Positions 34,304-46,300 of a stretch of 64,000 nucleotides of DNA are shown here, piece after piece (positions within the stretch are counted from its first letter, which is position 1; every line of letters begins with the position of its first letter). Position numbers and translations under genes: made by a program. The notes under the pieces are model-generated. The model did not search any database. It was not told the DNA's origin and saw only the letters and a list, made by a program, of their open reading frames with translations. The stretch spans positions 248,001 through 312,000 of the forward strand of contig JBAJFE010000061.1 in assembly GCA_037903355.1 (NCBI GenBank). The letters run 5' to 3'. The DNA is from Trichuris trichiura. Taxonomy: Eukaryota > Nematoda > Enoplea > Trichinellida > Trichuridae.

Positions 34304-37300
34304 CCCTGCTCTATACGTACTGTAGTCGGACTTCTAGTAATGTCCGTGCTGCTTAACCTTGAGGAGATGTCACTGGCAGCGACGCTGGCTTGTCCTGCGT
34401 ATGGTGAATGTACCATTGAGATCGACAATGACACATGCTTGTTTATGTCGCGGAAAGGACAAATCATGTTTAGCAACGATATTTGTGCCGAACTGCCAAA
34501 CGGTACACTGCACGCATTCAAGATACCAGCCAATGCTGAGTATTACTTCCATCCACCAACATTGTTTTATCCTTATCCTGGTTACTGCCCCCCTTTCCAA
34601 CGTGTGGAAGCGAAGTATTACCATACCATCAAGTACAGGAACGCGTGGCTGATAGTTGGTGTTGATACTGAAAGTGAAACTGCAAATGAAAAGATTATTC
34701 GGCTGCATTTGCAACACGCTGTTACAAAAGGAGAGGATATGATTCGCTATCGAATAACTAATAAGACACTTGAACCCATTGGAAACTATACCGTTATCGG
34801 AAACTATACCGTTCTGGAGGAGATTTATGCTAGAAAGCCCAGTAAAGACAACCCGTTGGCTATTCTTGTATATTTATGGGATAATATAAAACCGCAACAC
34901 GAATGGCAACATGTGAGAACATTTGCTGAGCTTCTACCAGTAGACAAACGGGAAGCCAGCTCTAACCCCATAAGAGCTCGTGCGACTTGTGTGTTTCCAT
35001 CTCTAAGAAGACTGTGTAAATCGTTCAACGAGAAAACTGGGGAATGTATATGCCATCCTGGGTTTACAGGAACCTTCTGCGAGAAAGGCGAGTTTGTCTT
35101 TACACTTTTGATTTGAAGACTCCAGTGGTACACCTTGTCTGCTATGCCACAGTGTTAAAATGACAATTAGAAGACGCTAGCGCCCCGTTTGCATGAGTCG
35201 CTGAGACTGATCTCTTTTCATCTTTGACAAGGCATTCCTATGTCAATTTTCCTTGCTCACAGTTTAGTGGCACCTTTCTCATTCCAGTTCAACTTATGTG
35301 GTAGCATGCTTTCATATTGCGAATAGTTCAGTCTTCCGTGCATATTGGTCAGTCGCCTTTATATTTACGCAGAAATATTTTCAGACGCGTAGAACGACTC
35401 CGCTAAGCTGTTGAAGGTTACGTCGCTTGTTTCTGCTTTACACTTTCCTCCAACTTTCAGACATCGATGAATGCAGCCAATCTCCATGTAAAAATGGCGG
35501 CTGCACGAACACGCGCGGTTCTTATCACTGTGTATGTAAAGATGGCTGGATAGGAAAGCATTGCGAAACGGGTAGCTAACCACCCTTATACGTATTAGTA
35601 CAACAGGCCGAACGTTTAAGACATAAATGAATGCAATTATCCGTACATTTGCGGTTCAAAAGGAACTTGTGAAAACACGCCGGGAAGTTACCGTTGCGCT
35701 TGCGCGGCTGGATATACCGGAAAGCATTGTGATACTGGTCACTTTTCGAATTGGGATATTGATGTTATTTTGCTAGTTTTCGTTCTTTCAGACTTTCAGG
35801 AATGCTTGCAACAGCCCACACCTTGTTTTCCTCATGGAAAGTGTATTGACACCTTTGGGTCGTACTTCTGTCATTGTTATCCTGGGTGGACAGGGAGCAA
35901 TTGTGAAGAGGGTGCTTATTGTTTTCTCGTCTGCTCCTTCGAGCATGTATGAGCAGAAATTATTTCGTTTTGTTAGATTTGGACGAGTGCATTTCCGGTG
36001 AGGAGGTTTGTTTTAACGATGGTAAATGTACTAATACGCTTGGCAGCTATACATGCACATGCAGCGAACGGTGGACGGGTCCAAAATGCCGAGAAGGTTA
36101 GTAACGATCAGTGCTACCGTTTTTGCTTTCGACCAGTTCCGACTCAGATGCTTCATGTGGGCATGGTTTTTATAAAACAAACAGAACTTTACTGGGCCAC
36201 CTTGACGATTATTTCAACAGTGACACTGAAGAATGTTTAGGGAAGTTTCTCATTACCCGCTTTCCCGAATGAGGGCGACCTAGTTATACCATAGGACCCA
36301 ATGATCTTCTAGCTGGCCTATTCGGTCTCTGAGCTCAGTGATTTCTGACAAGCGGACTTCGAGATATGCGTGTTTCACGCGTATGACAATCACTAAAACG
36401 AAGTGAAACACTTTCTTGAGATGTGCGAACTGCACGTGAAACCCGTAGAGCTGACACTCCCCCATCGTTCCTTTGTTAAGTGCTAATGTGTTAATTTTCC
36501 TCTGTTCTCCGGCCTTAAGTTTCGAATGCTGTTGATTAGACACTGTGAGTCACGTTTGCGCGCCGTTGGCCTCTAAAAGGATGACTAACTGTAATTTACA
36601 GCGTAAATACTTCACTCTGCGAATGCTTTGCCGTTATCGGATTTTTAATCAGCTAATCAGTGTCTGCGATGGAGGTCGTCTTCTCTTCTTCATTCGTCTG
36701 TTTGGTAACTGCTTGATCTGTTCCTGCGGTAGTTTCATTTGAGTGTTTATTGCGGCACTTATAGTTTATTCGGTAGGTCACAACATTTGCGCTGCCCTTC
36801 CATTTCCTGTGAACACTAGACGCTGTTCTTTTCCCCTTCCTATTTCATCTTTCATTAACCCTGTAGAAAGTGTAGCTGTTTTTGTAGCAGTCGACCTTTG
36901 CAAGAAATTGGACTGCGTTAATGGCTTATGCGTAGCAAAGGAAAAAGTTTTTGAAGTTGAATGTAAATGCTATATGGGATGGTCAGGAGAAGCTTGTGCT
37001 ATCGGTATGCGTGAACATACGAAGCGTTCTTTTTGTGCTATTTCACGTTAGATAAGGATGAATGCCGGGAGACGAAAGATCTCTGCTCAAAGAATGGTGT
37101 ATGCTCAGATCCGAAAGGAAATTATACCTGCACGTGTAATGCAGGCTACACTGGTAAAAATTGCGAAAAAGGTAGTTCCATTTAGTAGAGTTGTTTTCAT
37201 TTTACAAAGTCAAGACTTGGCCGACCGTGGTCATATTTCAATACCTGTTACCGTCACTTTCTTCTTCTCCGTAAGGGGCGACTTTTTCTTACTGTTGTAG

Positions 37301-40300
37301 TGAAATTTCTTAGAGGTAAACGAATGCGCCAATGCCGATTGCATAAATGGTTATTGCATTGATTTGGTTAATGGATACAAGTGCGAATGCTACGCCGGTT
37401 TCACTGGTGCAAGTTGTGGTTTCGGTTAGCAACATTTTTTGAGATGATTAGATGGGCAGTTCGGCTTGCTCTTTTATTGTCTTGATTTTTTAGAATTAAA
37501 CCCTTGTGATTACTTATCGTACGATTGCGGCAAAGGTTCGTGTGTAGCAAAGGGCAAGGTTCCTCTTTGTTCATGTCTGCCTGGCTACACTGGTGTGCAT
37601 TGCGAGCAAGGTAAGTCGCAATAGAATACATGCAGAAGCTCAAAGTGTACATGATTTAATGAATCTTCTTTGTTCCCAGAAAATAAGACAGTTTTTTATT
37701 GCCTGGACTTATAGTGTTGTAGATGAATGTCATTACGGGTTTTGTTGTCCTTTATTTCCTTTCGAATTGCTGGATGAGCGCATCTTTTGGCAGTTTGTTT
37801 TTCTCTGTACCCTGTGTGGGACGAAGCTTTTGTATGAACGACGGCTTAGCTGAGATGGTTACTCCGTTTTTCACTAAACAATGGTTGCTGAATGGAATCC
37901 CTCTCCCTTGGTCTATGAGGGAATGGTAATGACGGTCGTCTTAGAGATTATCTTCGCCTGAATATGTGATTAAGTTGTGAGCGAATGCTTGGTACTTCTT
38001 TTTCTTGCAGCGGCATGATGTGACAGGCGAGCGTGACGTTGCAGAATAACTTCATGCTGTCAGTTTAGTTTTTCCTCTTCCATCTTACTTCGTAACTGCC
38101 AAACTTTAGTAACTATAAAGACATTCCATAAAGACATTCGAGAGCGTCCACGGTTGATCAATTTGTTTGTGGCCACTGGTGGTAGCTGATGTTTTCAAGG
38201 TCTGTCCAGATCAGCTGCGTTGTCATCTGAATGTGAAAGTCAAGACTCGGAGTACTGCATCTCTGTCTGGCCTTTAATGTTGTGAACTGCTTTCTTTGCC
38301 AAGCGGAAAGCAGTGGTGTCGGTCCCCTGCGATAAGGTGTGAAAAGGTCCAATGCGAAATAAGCGTAGGGTTCAACAGGCGGGCTTCGCCCCAACGTAGC
38401 TGTTGCAGTTTTCTGGTCTGTGCTCAGTTGAAGTTCACATTTGGGTGGAACTGAATTCTTCGTTGTACGTTCACAGTGGTACTGAAGACGTGCTCTTTGG
38501 TGTGGCAGGTTCCTTCTATTCACAGTATTCTCATCCAGATTAATTACTCTATTTGGGGGTGTTAAATTGGGAAGAAGCACTGTTTCAATTATCATGTTCG
38601 CTTCTCTGGAATGGCCCTTAACTTTGTTATTTCGATTTTATTTAGTGATTTCATTGTTCTCAGCTTAGTTTGCAGGTAAGGATAGCTAGGTATTCTCGGC
38701 GCAGCGGTACCTACAACTGTAACTTTTGTATGCCTTACTTTGTTGTTAATCGCTCATTCTTCAGCGGTCGACAAATGCCAAAGAGCCCCTTGCAGGAATG
38801 GTCATTGCGTGAATGGCGAAGGGATCAATGAATATCAATGCATTTGTGAGCCGAAGTACGGCGGCGCTGACTGTTCCATCTGTAAGTTGAACATTTTGTT
38901 GGATGGTGTCGCTTTGGTTCAAGTTGTACATAAGGCTCACAATTCGTGTTGTACGTTTTGAGGAAGTACATTTTTCCCTTGAGAGGTCGTCATATTTACA
39001 ATGGGGTTCGCCGGCTCACGGTGCCGTTTCCTTCGAAGGGTTGCTGCTTAAATGACCATACGCAATTCTGTGCATCTAACGGTGAACCAAACTCGAGTGA
39101 TTTCTTCAGTGGCTGTCTGTCAATTTCTTTCCACTGGCGGCACATTGGTGCAGGTTGAGGGTTACGAGTTTGCTTAAGGTGAGCTTGTGGTCTACCGGAT
39201 TCGACTGGTTTCAGCCGACTGGCGGTGACGAAGTGCCACGGGGCGCCGTTTTGAGAAACGGATCCGTCGGACTGTAACAACTGGTTGTGTAAATTAGGCC
39301 CTCCTGAACGTCGAACGTTTATTTACAAGGTTACGACGTTTTGGAAGGCACGCTGCGTAAACCTAATCTCTTGAGTTGGAGAGAAGTCATGCCTTACAGA
39401 GGTACTTTCTAACACGGTAATTTTGTTTTGTTGTTAATAACATACTAATAATTCACGCACGTGCGAGAGGTCAGTGACTGGTTCGATGTGCTTAGCTGAT
39501 ATTTGCAAGCCGCATTTAACTCATTCCCTCCTTGTATCGAAGGTAGTATGAAGGAATCATCCCATGCTGAGACGTGGTTTACCAGGCGTAGGCTCCATTA
39601 CCGTGGCGTGCAGGTTTATTTGTGCAATCTTCTCCATTCCTTTGTGTAATTTTTGGCAGGAAGCGGCGTCATCTTGAATCTGTTGAGCGACTTTCATAGT
39701 TTTTATTGCCCGTGTTTATACACATGAATAACAAAATTGTCATTCTAAAGCAGCCGTGTTGTGCTGTCGACCCTACCGTAAGTCGCCGACGGGTCGCATA
39801 TATGATCTCAGTGAGTTAGAGGTCAAGGTCTGGCGTTCCATCGTGTACCACAGTACTGAGGTTCGATTCCGAACAGCACCACCTAAAGGAGTCACGTTTT
39901 CCGGAGAACCGGCTACTGAAGTAGATCAATCCTTTTGTACCGCTGCGCGGTCGGTGTATCGCGGCTGTGATTTATGTGGAACAGAAAGCAACAAGTGTAG
40001 AGCTATATACAGCATGCTCTGGTTATCCGCGGTTGTTGGTTCCAGGAATTTCCGCGTATAGTGATGTCCCCTGCGCAAGATATGGTATCATTTGTAAGCT
40101 ACCTGCGCGCTTTCTCGTATACAGTACAAGTAGACGTGAAATTACTTATAGTTAATAAATAGTCCGATGAGGAACATACGAAATAAGATAGTGAAATGCG
40201 ACAATCGCAAGATATATCTCAATGCAAATTACTTTCAGAATACATTTTTTTAGCTCTAAGCGAAGTATACAGGGTTTTACTGTTACGGTATTGCCCCTTC

Positions 40301-43300
40301 ACTTCAGTATAAACAAAGCTTGTAGGAATCTGCGAACAGCACCGTAACAATAAGAACTGCATACTCCACGTGAACTACTACCGTCCCGTACAAAGAAACT
40401 ATGTTTCAATGCTATAAGCGAAAGGTGAAATCGATGAACCTGAGGTGACACCATTGACTCCAGTTCGTCTTTAACAACAATCGTTGCCATTGCAATGCCT
40501 TCACATTAGCTAAGATGTCTTTTACTTTAATGTTGGTCAGGTAGGTTTTTCAAGCACTGCGTGGCAGTGTTCTTGCTGATGATGAGTCACTGGCAATCCA
40601 AAGGACCTGTGTTGAATGTTGCGTCAAGAGTAGGTAAAAAAAGTCCAATTGCAAAGAAAATAAAAAATGCTAAGTTTTCTGAATCTGCATATCTAGGGGA
40701 AGTGTGGCAATGATACTGTCTGCACATGCTCAACCTATACTCAGACATCGTAGAAGTGACTGCGTAATGTAAGGCGCTGACAACGTAGCACTTCATTTCC
40801 TCAATCACGCTACCATCATTTCGTCTAATGAAGCCATACATCTCGAAAAAAGTCTTTGCAATAGAAGTGCGAATGCAACAAAATTATAAATGGGGAAAAG
40901 GGGAGTTCTTTAAAAGGCACTGTGTGAGCGATTCAAACTCTGTGAAAAGAAGCAAACTTTCTGGCTGCACGTCAGACGAATCGTTAGCAGTGGGAAGCTC
41001 ACCTAGCGAGGAACTGCTTTTGTGCTTTCTTTCAATGTGAACTCTAATGCGAAGGAGCCTTCTCAAAGTCCATTCTGTTTGAACGTGAAGGCTTATCACT
41101 TTCAGAACTCAAGTTTGAAGCCTCCGGAATTGCGCATGTGCTTGAGAAAAACATCGTTATACGTAATTGTTTCTGTTTTTTCTTCTCATCAACAAATAAG
41201 TCCTTAAGTGGCTTTAAGGATGCCGTTGTATCTCGGGCGACGCCGAGTGCGCATTCCACTGATGGGTCATACTCGAGAATCTTGTCCTTTAAAACTTGCA
41301 CCTGCTCAAAAACGTCCGGAAATTTTTCACTTGACCATGCTGGCAGCTGTGTAGCCGCTAAATCTTCTGGGTCATCATCGTCGCTTGAAGATCTGGTCAT
41401 GTCTTCTAGTTCCTGGTTGGATAGAACTCCTCTATGATCTTGTAGATCAGGGGGGGTGGGGAACGTTTTTCGTGCCGCGGGCCGGATAGAAAAAATGAAA
41501 AACAGCCTGCTTTATTTGCACGTATGTTTATGAAGTCACCCCTAATGGGATGTTTGGAACTGCTTTTCCCTAATGAGGCGTGCGATGTCAGCTCCTTCTG
41601 ATGACGTTGCTACTCGCAGCTGGTTCGCCAGATTTGTGTCCGTGAGTCTCGTGCGCAGACGGCTCTTTGCGATGGTAAGTTTTGAAAAGAACTGCTCGCA
41701 GCAGTAGGTTGTTCCGAACATGGACGCGTATTTCAAAGCATGTCTCCTCAAAACGGGAAATTCATCGTTGCTTATGTACCGCTTATAGAACTCAAGCAGC
41801 GGGAAGTTGTTGTATTTAGCTTTGAGCTCATCATCGCTTTGCAACTGAATGATCTCGTGCTGCAGTTCATCAGGTACATCAACTGGTTCTACATTGAATG
41901 GAATGGCAAAGATGTTCAGTTGCATCTGTCTACTTTTCACATCGTTGAATCTTTCGCCAAACGCCTCAAGTAGTTTGGCACATTCACCGGCATACTCTAA
42001 TGTCGTAGAAGGCTGCTGTCCCTGGAGTGTAGGAAAATGTACCATGTTGCCCTTTTCAAGTTGCTGTTTCCACAGCCTTAATTTGGCTTCAAATGCTTTC
42101 AAGTTTGATACGAGTGAGCTGAGAAGCTGGTTCGGACCCTGCAGCTTGATATTCAGTTCCGACAGGTACTTGACAATGTCTACCATGAAAGCCAGGTCAC
42201 AAAGCCACTTTCTGTCACTTAGTTCTCTGACAGGTTTGCTTTTGGCCTCCATGAACTGCTTAACTTCATCGCGCAGTTGGTAAAACCTCGTTAGCATATT
42301 CCCGCGACTCAGCCAGCGAACTTCACAATGATAAACGAGATCACCATATTCGGAGGAAAGTTCATTCAAAAAATCTTTAAACAGGCGGTTATTATGTCCT
42401 TTGCTCTTGATACAGTTTACGCACGACACGACTACTGACATCACATTGTTGAAACGCCGCGACCGTGCGCAGAGACTCTGTTGATGTATGATACAATGGC
42501 ATACTATCAAATCGTTCGGATCAAGACCGAGATTATTCGTTTCCTTTTCAACAAATGCAACTAGGCGTTTTTGCAAGCCAACCATAGCTGGAGCGCCGAC
42601 CGTAGTCAGACCACTTAATTTTTCAAACTTTAACCCGAATCGTTCCATTGATAAAACGAGTTTCTCAAATATGTCCTCACCGCTTGTAGTGCTATGCATG
42701 GCTTCCAGTGATAACAGTTCTTCTCGAGTCTCAAACTCTGCAGTTATTCCGCGAAGGAAAATGGCCAGTTGAGCGGTATTTGTTATGTCCGTAGTCTCGT
42801 CACAAGCCTGGGAAAAAAATTCAAAGTTACCTGCAGTACGCTTCAACATTTTTTCAATGTCGTCTGCTAAGTGAGCGATCCGGTCTGAAACAGTTCTTCG
42901 AGATAAGCTAACACTTTCGAAAAGTTTTTCACTGGCTGGTGCTAGTAACTTCGCAGCTGCCACCATGCACTCTTTCACAAATTCACCCTCTGCATGGGGC
43001 TTCAACTATTTTGCGAACATTTCGCTCACTACGTAACTCGTTTGAAGAACTCTGTACGCGTCGCAGTGTGGCTTGGTGAAAGCGGCTTGTTGCGACTCCA
43101 AATTCCGTTGAAGTGCCCTGATTCTATCCAGACGCTCTTGGCCTTTCAATTCCATCAATTTTCCATGTTTTGTGCTGCAATGCCGTTCCAGATTAGCTTT
43201 TTTCATAACAGCTATTGAGTCGCCACAAACAAGGCAAACGGGCTTGCCCTTAAGCTCCACGAAAAAATAGTCATTCGTCCATTTCTTTTGCAAAATTCGA

Positions 43301-46300
43301 CACTCCGTATCAACTTTTCTTTTCTTTGAACTGGCCATTTGTAGCGTTGGCTGAGCGCGAACACTAGCTTGCGATAAGCTGCACGAAACTTCACGTTTCA
43401 GTATAACTTTATGGGCAACTCAGAGCAAAAGGCAGACCTTTGGGACTATCCTGCAACGCAGTTGTCAAGAACATAATCACAACTACAGAAAAGGAAATAA
43501 CCTTTTTGTACTTCGAAGACGTAAAGGACAGGCGGCCGACAGAAACCGATGACAACGATACCAAGAGAAGGCGAGAACGATGCCAGTGACTGCTGAGAGC
43601 AAAACAAAGCAGAAGTGCTCTAGCAAGCTGGATAGTCGTTATCTTGAACGACGCAATCGCCCACGCTACTCACGCGCGCACGCGCACTATAGTGCCGCCT
43701 ACTCTTCGTCACCGAAGACTGACAACGTCGGTTTGTCTACAGAGAGCTGTCAGCAACGCAGTCTTCCGAGCAAGCCTGACGCTCCCTGCTTGCTACGCAA
43801 GATTTATGTTATTACCAGGATTCACGTACAATACGTTTATCGCATTATGAAAAATAACTTCCCACAATCACATTTCACTGAATCTCGCATCCATGCGCCG
43901 TTGCCCCAACTCGTGGGCGGAAAATGGTCTCGCGGGCCGGATGGAAGGGCCTCGCGGGCCGGACGTTCCCCACCCCTGTTATAGATGCTTTCTGATGTCA
44001 CTTTCAGTCATGCCAGAGAATCCTTCCTCACCAATTTCCCTCGCGATGTTCTGAATATTTGTAACCTCTTCGTCAATGGAAGGGAAGCCTCTAAAGCCGC
44101 TGACCGCAGCATTCCATAACGGCCACCAGCATGCGTTTAAGGTCCGTGGCTTTATGGCCTCCACCGCCTTTGCAATAAGCACGATTGCATTCGCAATTGT
44201 GAAAGTCTTCCGTTAAAGTCTGCAGCGCTGATCTGCGGAGTAGCATCAACGGCATCACGAATCTTCCCAAAAGTATTTCGCCTGTAAGCCGCCTTAACAC
44301 ACTTTGTGATTCCTTGATCAAGAGGGTGTAATAGCGGCGTCGAGTTGGGAGGCAGAAACATTACTTCGACGTTCTCATCAGCAAAGCGGACAGATTGCGG
44401 ATGTCCAGGAGCATTGTCAATAATGAGCGGGACTTCGAAGGATAGCTCCTTGCGTCTAAGGTGTGTCTTCGCTTCAGGAATAAATCATTGATCGAACCAT
44501 TCCAAAAACAAAATGGCACTCATTTAAGCCTTCCTATTGAGTTGCCAGAACACGGACAACCTATTTTTGTTCTTGTCATTTAAGGATCGCGGCGTGCGTA
44601 CTCAGTAGACGACTCCCGGTTTAATCATATCACCGGCCACGGTTCCAGACAACAAGAGAGTAAAGCGATCTTTTAGCGGTTTAAATCCAGTACCCTGTCT
44701 CACCTCCTTATAGATGTAAGTGCCATTCCGCATCTTCTTCCAGAACAAGGCAGTCTCATCACAATTGAACACTTGCTCTGGAAGGTAGCCTTTCTCATCA
44801 ATTGCTGCCTTGAGCTCTTCAGGGAAAGCTAATGCAGACTTAATGTCAGCTGACGCAGCTTCTCCGGTGACTCTTAAGTTCTTGAGATTGTAACTGTTCA
44901 AGTAGCTTGCAAACCATCCCCTAATTCTGATAAATTCCTCGTTCTCGCGCGCGTCTCTCATCGAACGGAAATGGTCGTCGAGACAAGTGCTTTTTCACGT
45001 ATCATTTTGCCACCAATGGGGACGTGCTTCTGTGACATGTCCTCTATCCGCAAACGTAATGCTCTCTCAACCTTCGAAAGCACTTTATCGCGAACGGCGG
45101 ACACTCTCTTCACTATGGTTTGGGGCAGGACATGCGCTTTGGCGAATTTGAGCTTGTCTCTGCTTTACAGAGCGAATGCTGGATTCATTCTTTCCCACTC
45201 TACCGCCCATTTCAGCACATGACATGCCACTATTCAATAGATCTAAGATCTTTATTCTCTCATAGAGTGGCAGCACTTTACGGTCCCCCTCTTTGGATGC
45301 GAAGAATTGTTTCGACCACTCACGTCCCTGCTGTCGGTCATCTCGTAAAAGTAACGAATGAAAATGAGCAAATAGGTTAATTTTGCTACTGATGATAAAC
45401 CAAGCTGCTCACGAAGCTTTTAGAACACATTCTTGTTGTCTGTGATAGCCTGCCAGAAGCGGACTACTACATCCAATAGTCTAATATAAATGCTGCTCAA
45501 TCGGTCAAAGAGATCCCGTCTTCAGAAAGAGGTTGCTCAAAGAGTTAATGAGCTAACACGTCGCAGCTATTCTATTAGTAACTAATCGGAGCACTTCACA
45601 GTACACTGAGGTCAACACATTTCTTTACCATTGCATGTGAAACTACAATGGCAGTGAGAGATCTTTCGTCGTAGGTAAAGAGAGCGCTGAGAGAAATGCT
45701 CTTCTTAAGTGAACCCTTCAATGAAATTATCGTGCCTTGTCTTACGCAAGTCCATTACTGTCTTCCCTTCAGCTTCATCACTAACCCTTGCTGAATCTTC
45801 GTTTAGCATTCTTGTATCGTGTCATTCGTTGACATGTGCTCGTGAACGTGGAAAATATTGCCTGTCTGTTACGTAGCATGCACTGCAAGCATATTCTGTT
45901 TGCCAAATGACGCTTGCTTTACTGTACAGTAGTATCGTTGTTCCACTATTCTTCAAAATAGACTTGCGATGGACCCAGATTTGAGTAGTTACGGGAATTT
46001 AGTATTCACTGTTCATTAATGACTGAGGCTTTAGGAAGAACGCAAGTAACGAGCACTTTCGTAGTAACGTTAGGCGTAAAGACTCCGCAGATTTTGCCAA
46101 TGCTCATTCCACCTTTGGCTTTAGATAACTTGTCGTGAGAAGCGGTTCGACGTACGGAAGCTTAGTAATCCGCCGTATGTTCAGTATGAATTAGGTCGGT
46201 AAAGCGGAAATTCCTGTAATGAATCAGAACAAGCGGTACAGATTAATTCTTTAACATGTTTTCAAACTTTTATAACACCCTGTCAACGATGACACTTTGC

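Larger units (their letters stand above)
41044..45276 (-). pseudogene. Tigger/pogo transposase, interrupted by a hAT element
   Basis: The minus-strand fragments lie in order: an N-terminal pogo/CENP-B helix-turn-helix ([16 protein letters not shown], 45276-45085), a CENP-B-type middle part with the first DDE aspartate in [12 protein letters not shown] (44961-44602), the [16 protein letters not shown] block (44361-44152), more C-terminal sequence (44182-43979), then after the hAT insertion the C-terminal tail [11 protein letters not shown] (41400-41044). There are several frameshifts and stops, so no functional transposase. A clear right-hand terminal repeat was not found between 45280 and 46900. 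Confidence 0.8.

Noticed and set aside
38158..38595. 145-codon minus-strand frame in the E9-E10 intron, considered as a BEL/Pao integrase fragment
   Set aside because: The resemblance is limited to a few residues, and the copy-3 equivalent is broken into shorter frames.
39856..39890. Possible functional tRNA gene at the B box
   Set aside because: The T stem does not pair beyond two G-C pairs and no proper acceptor stem exists.
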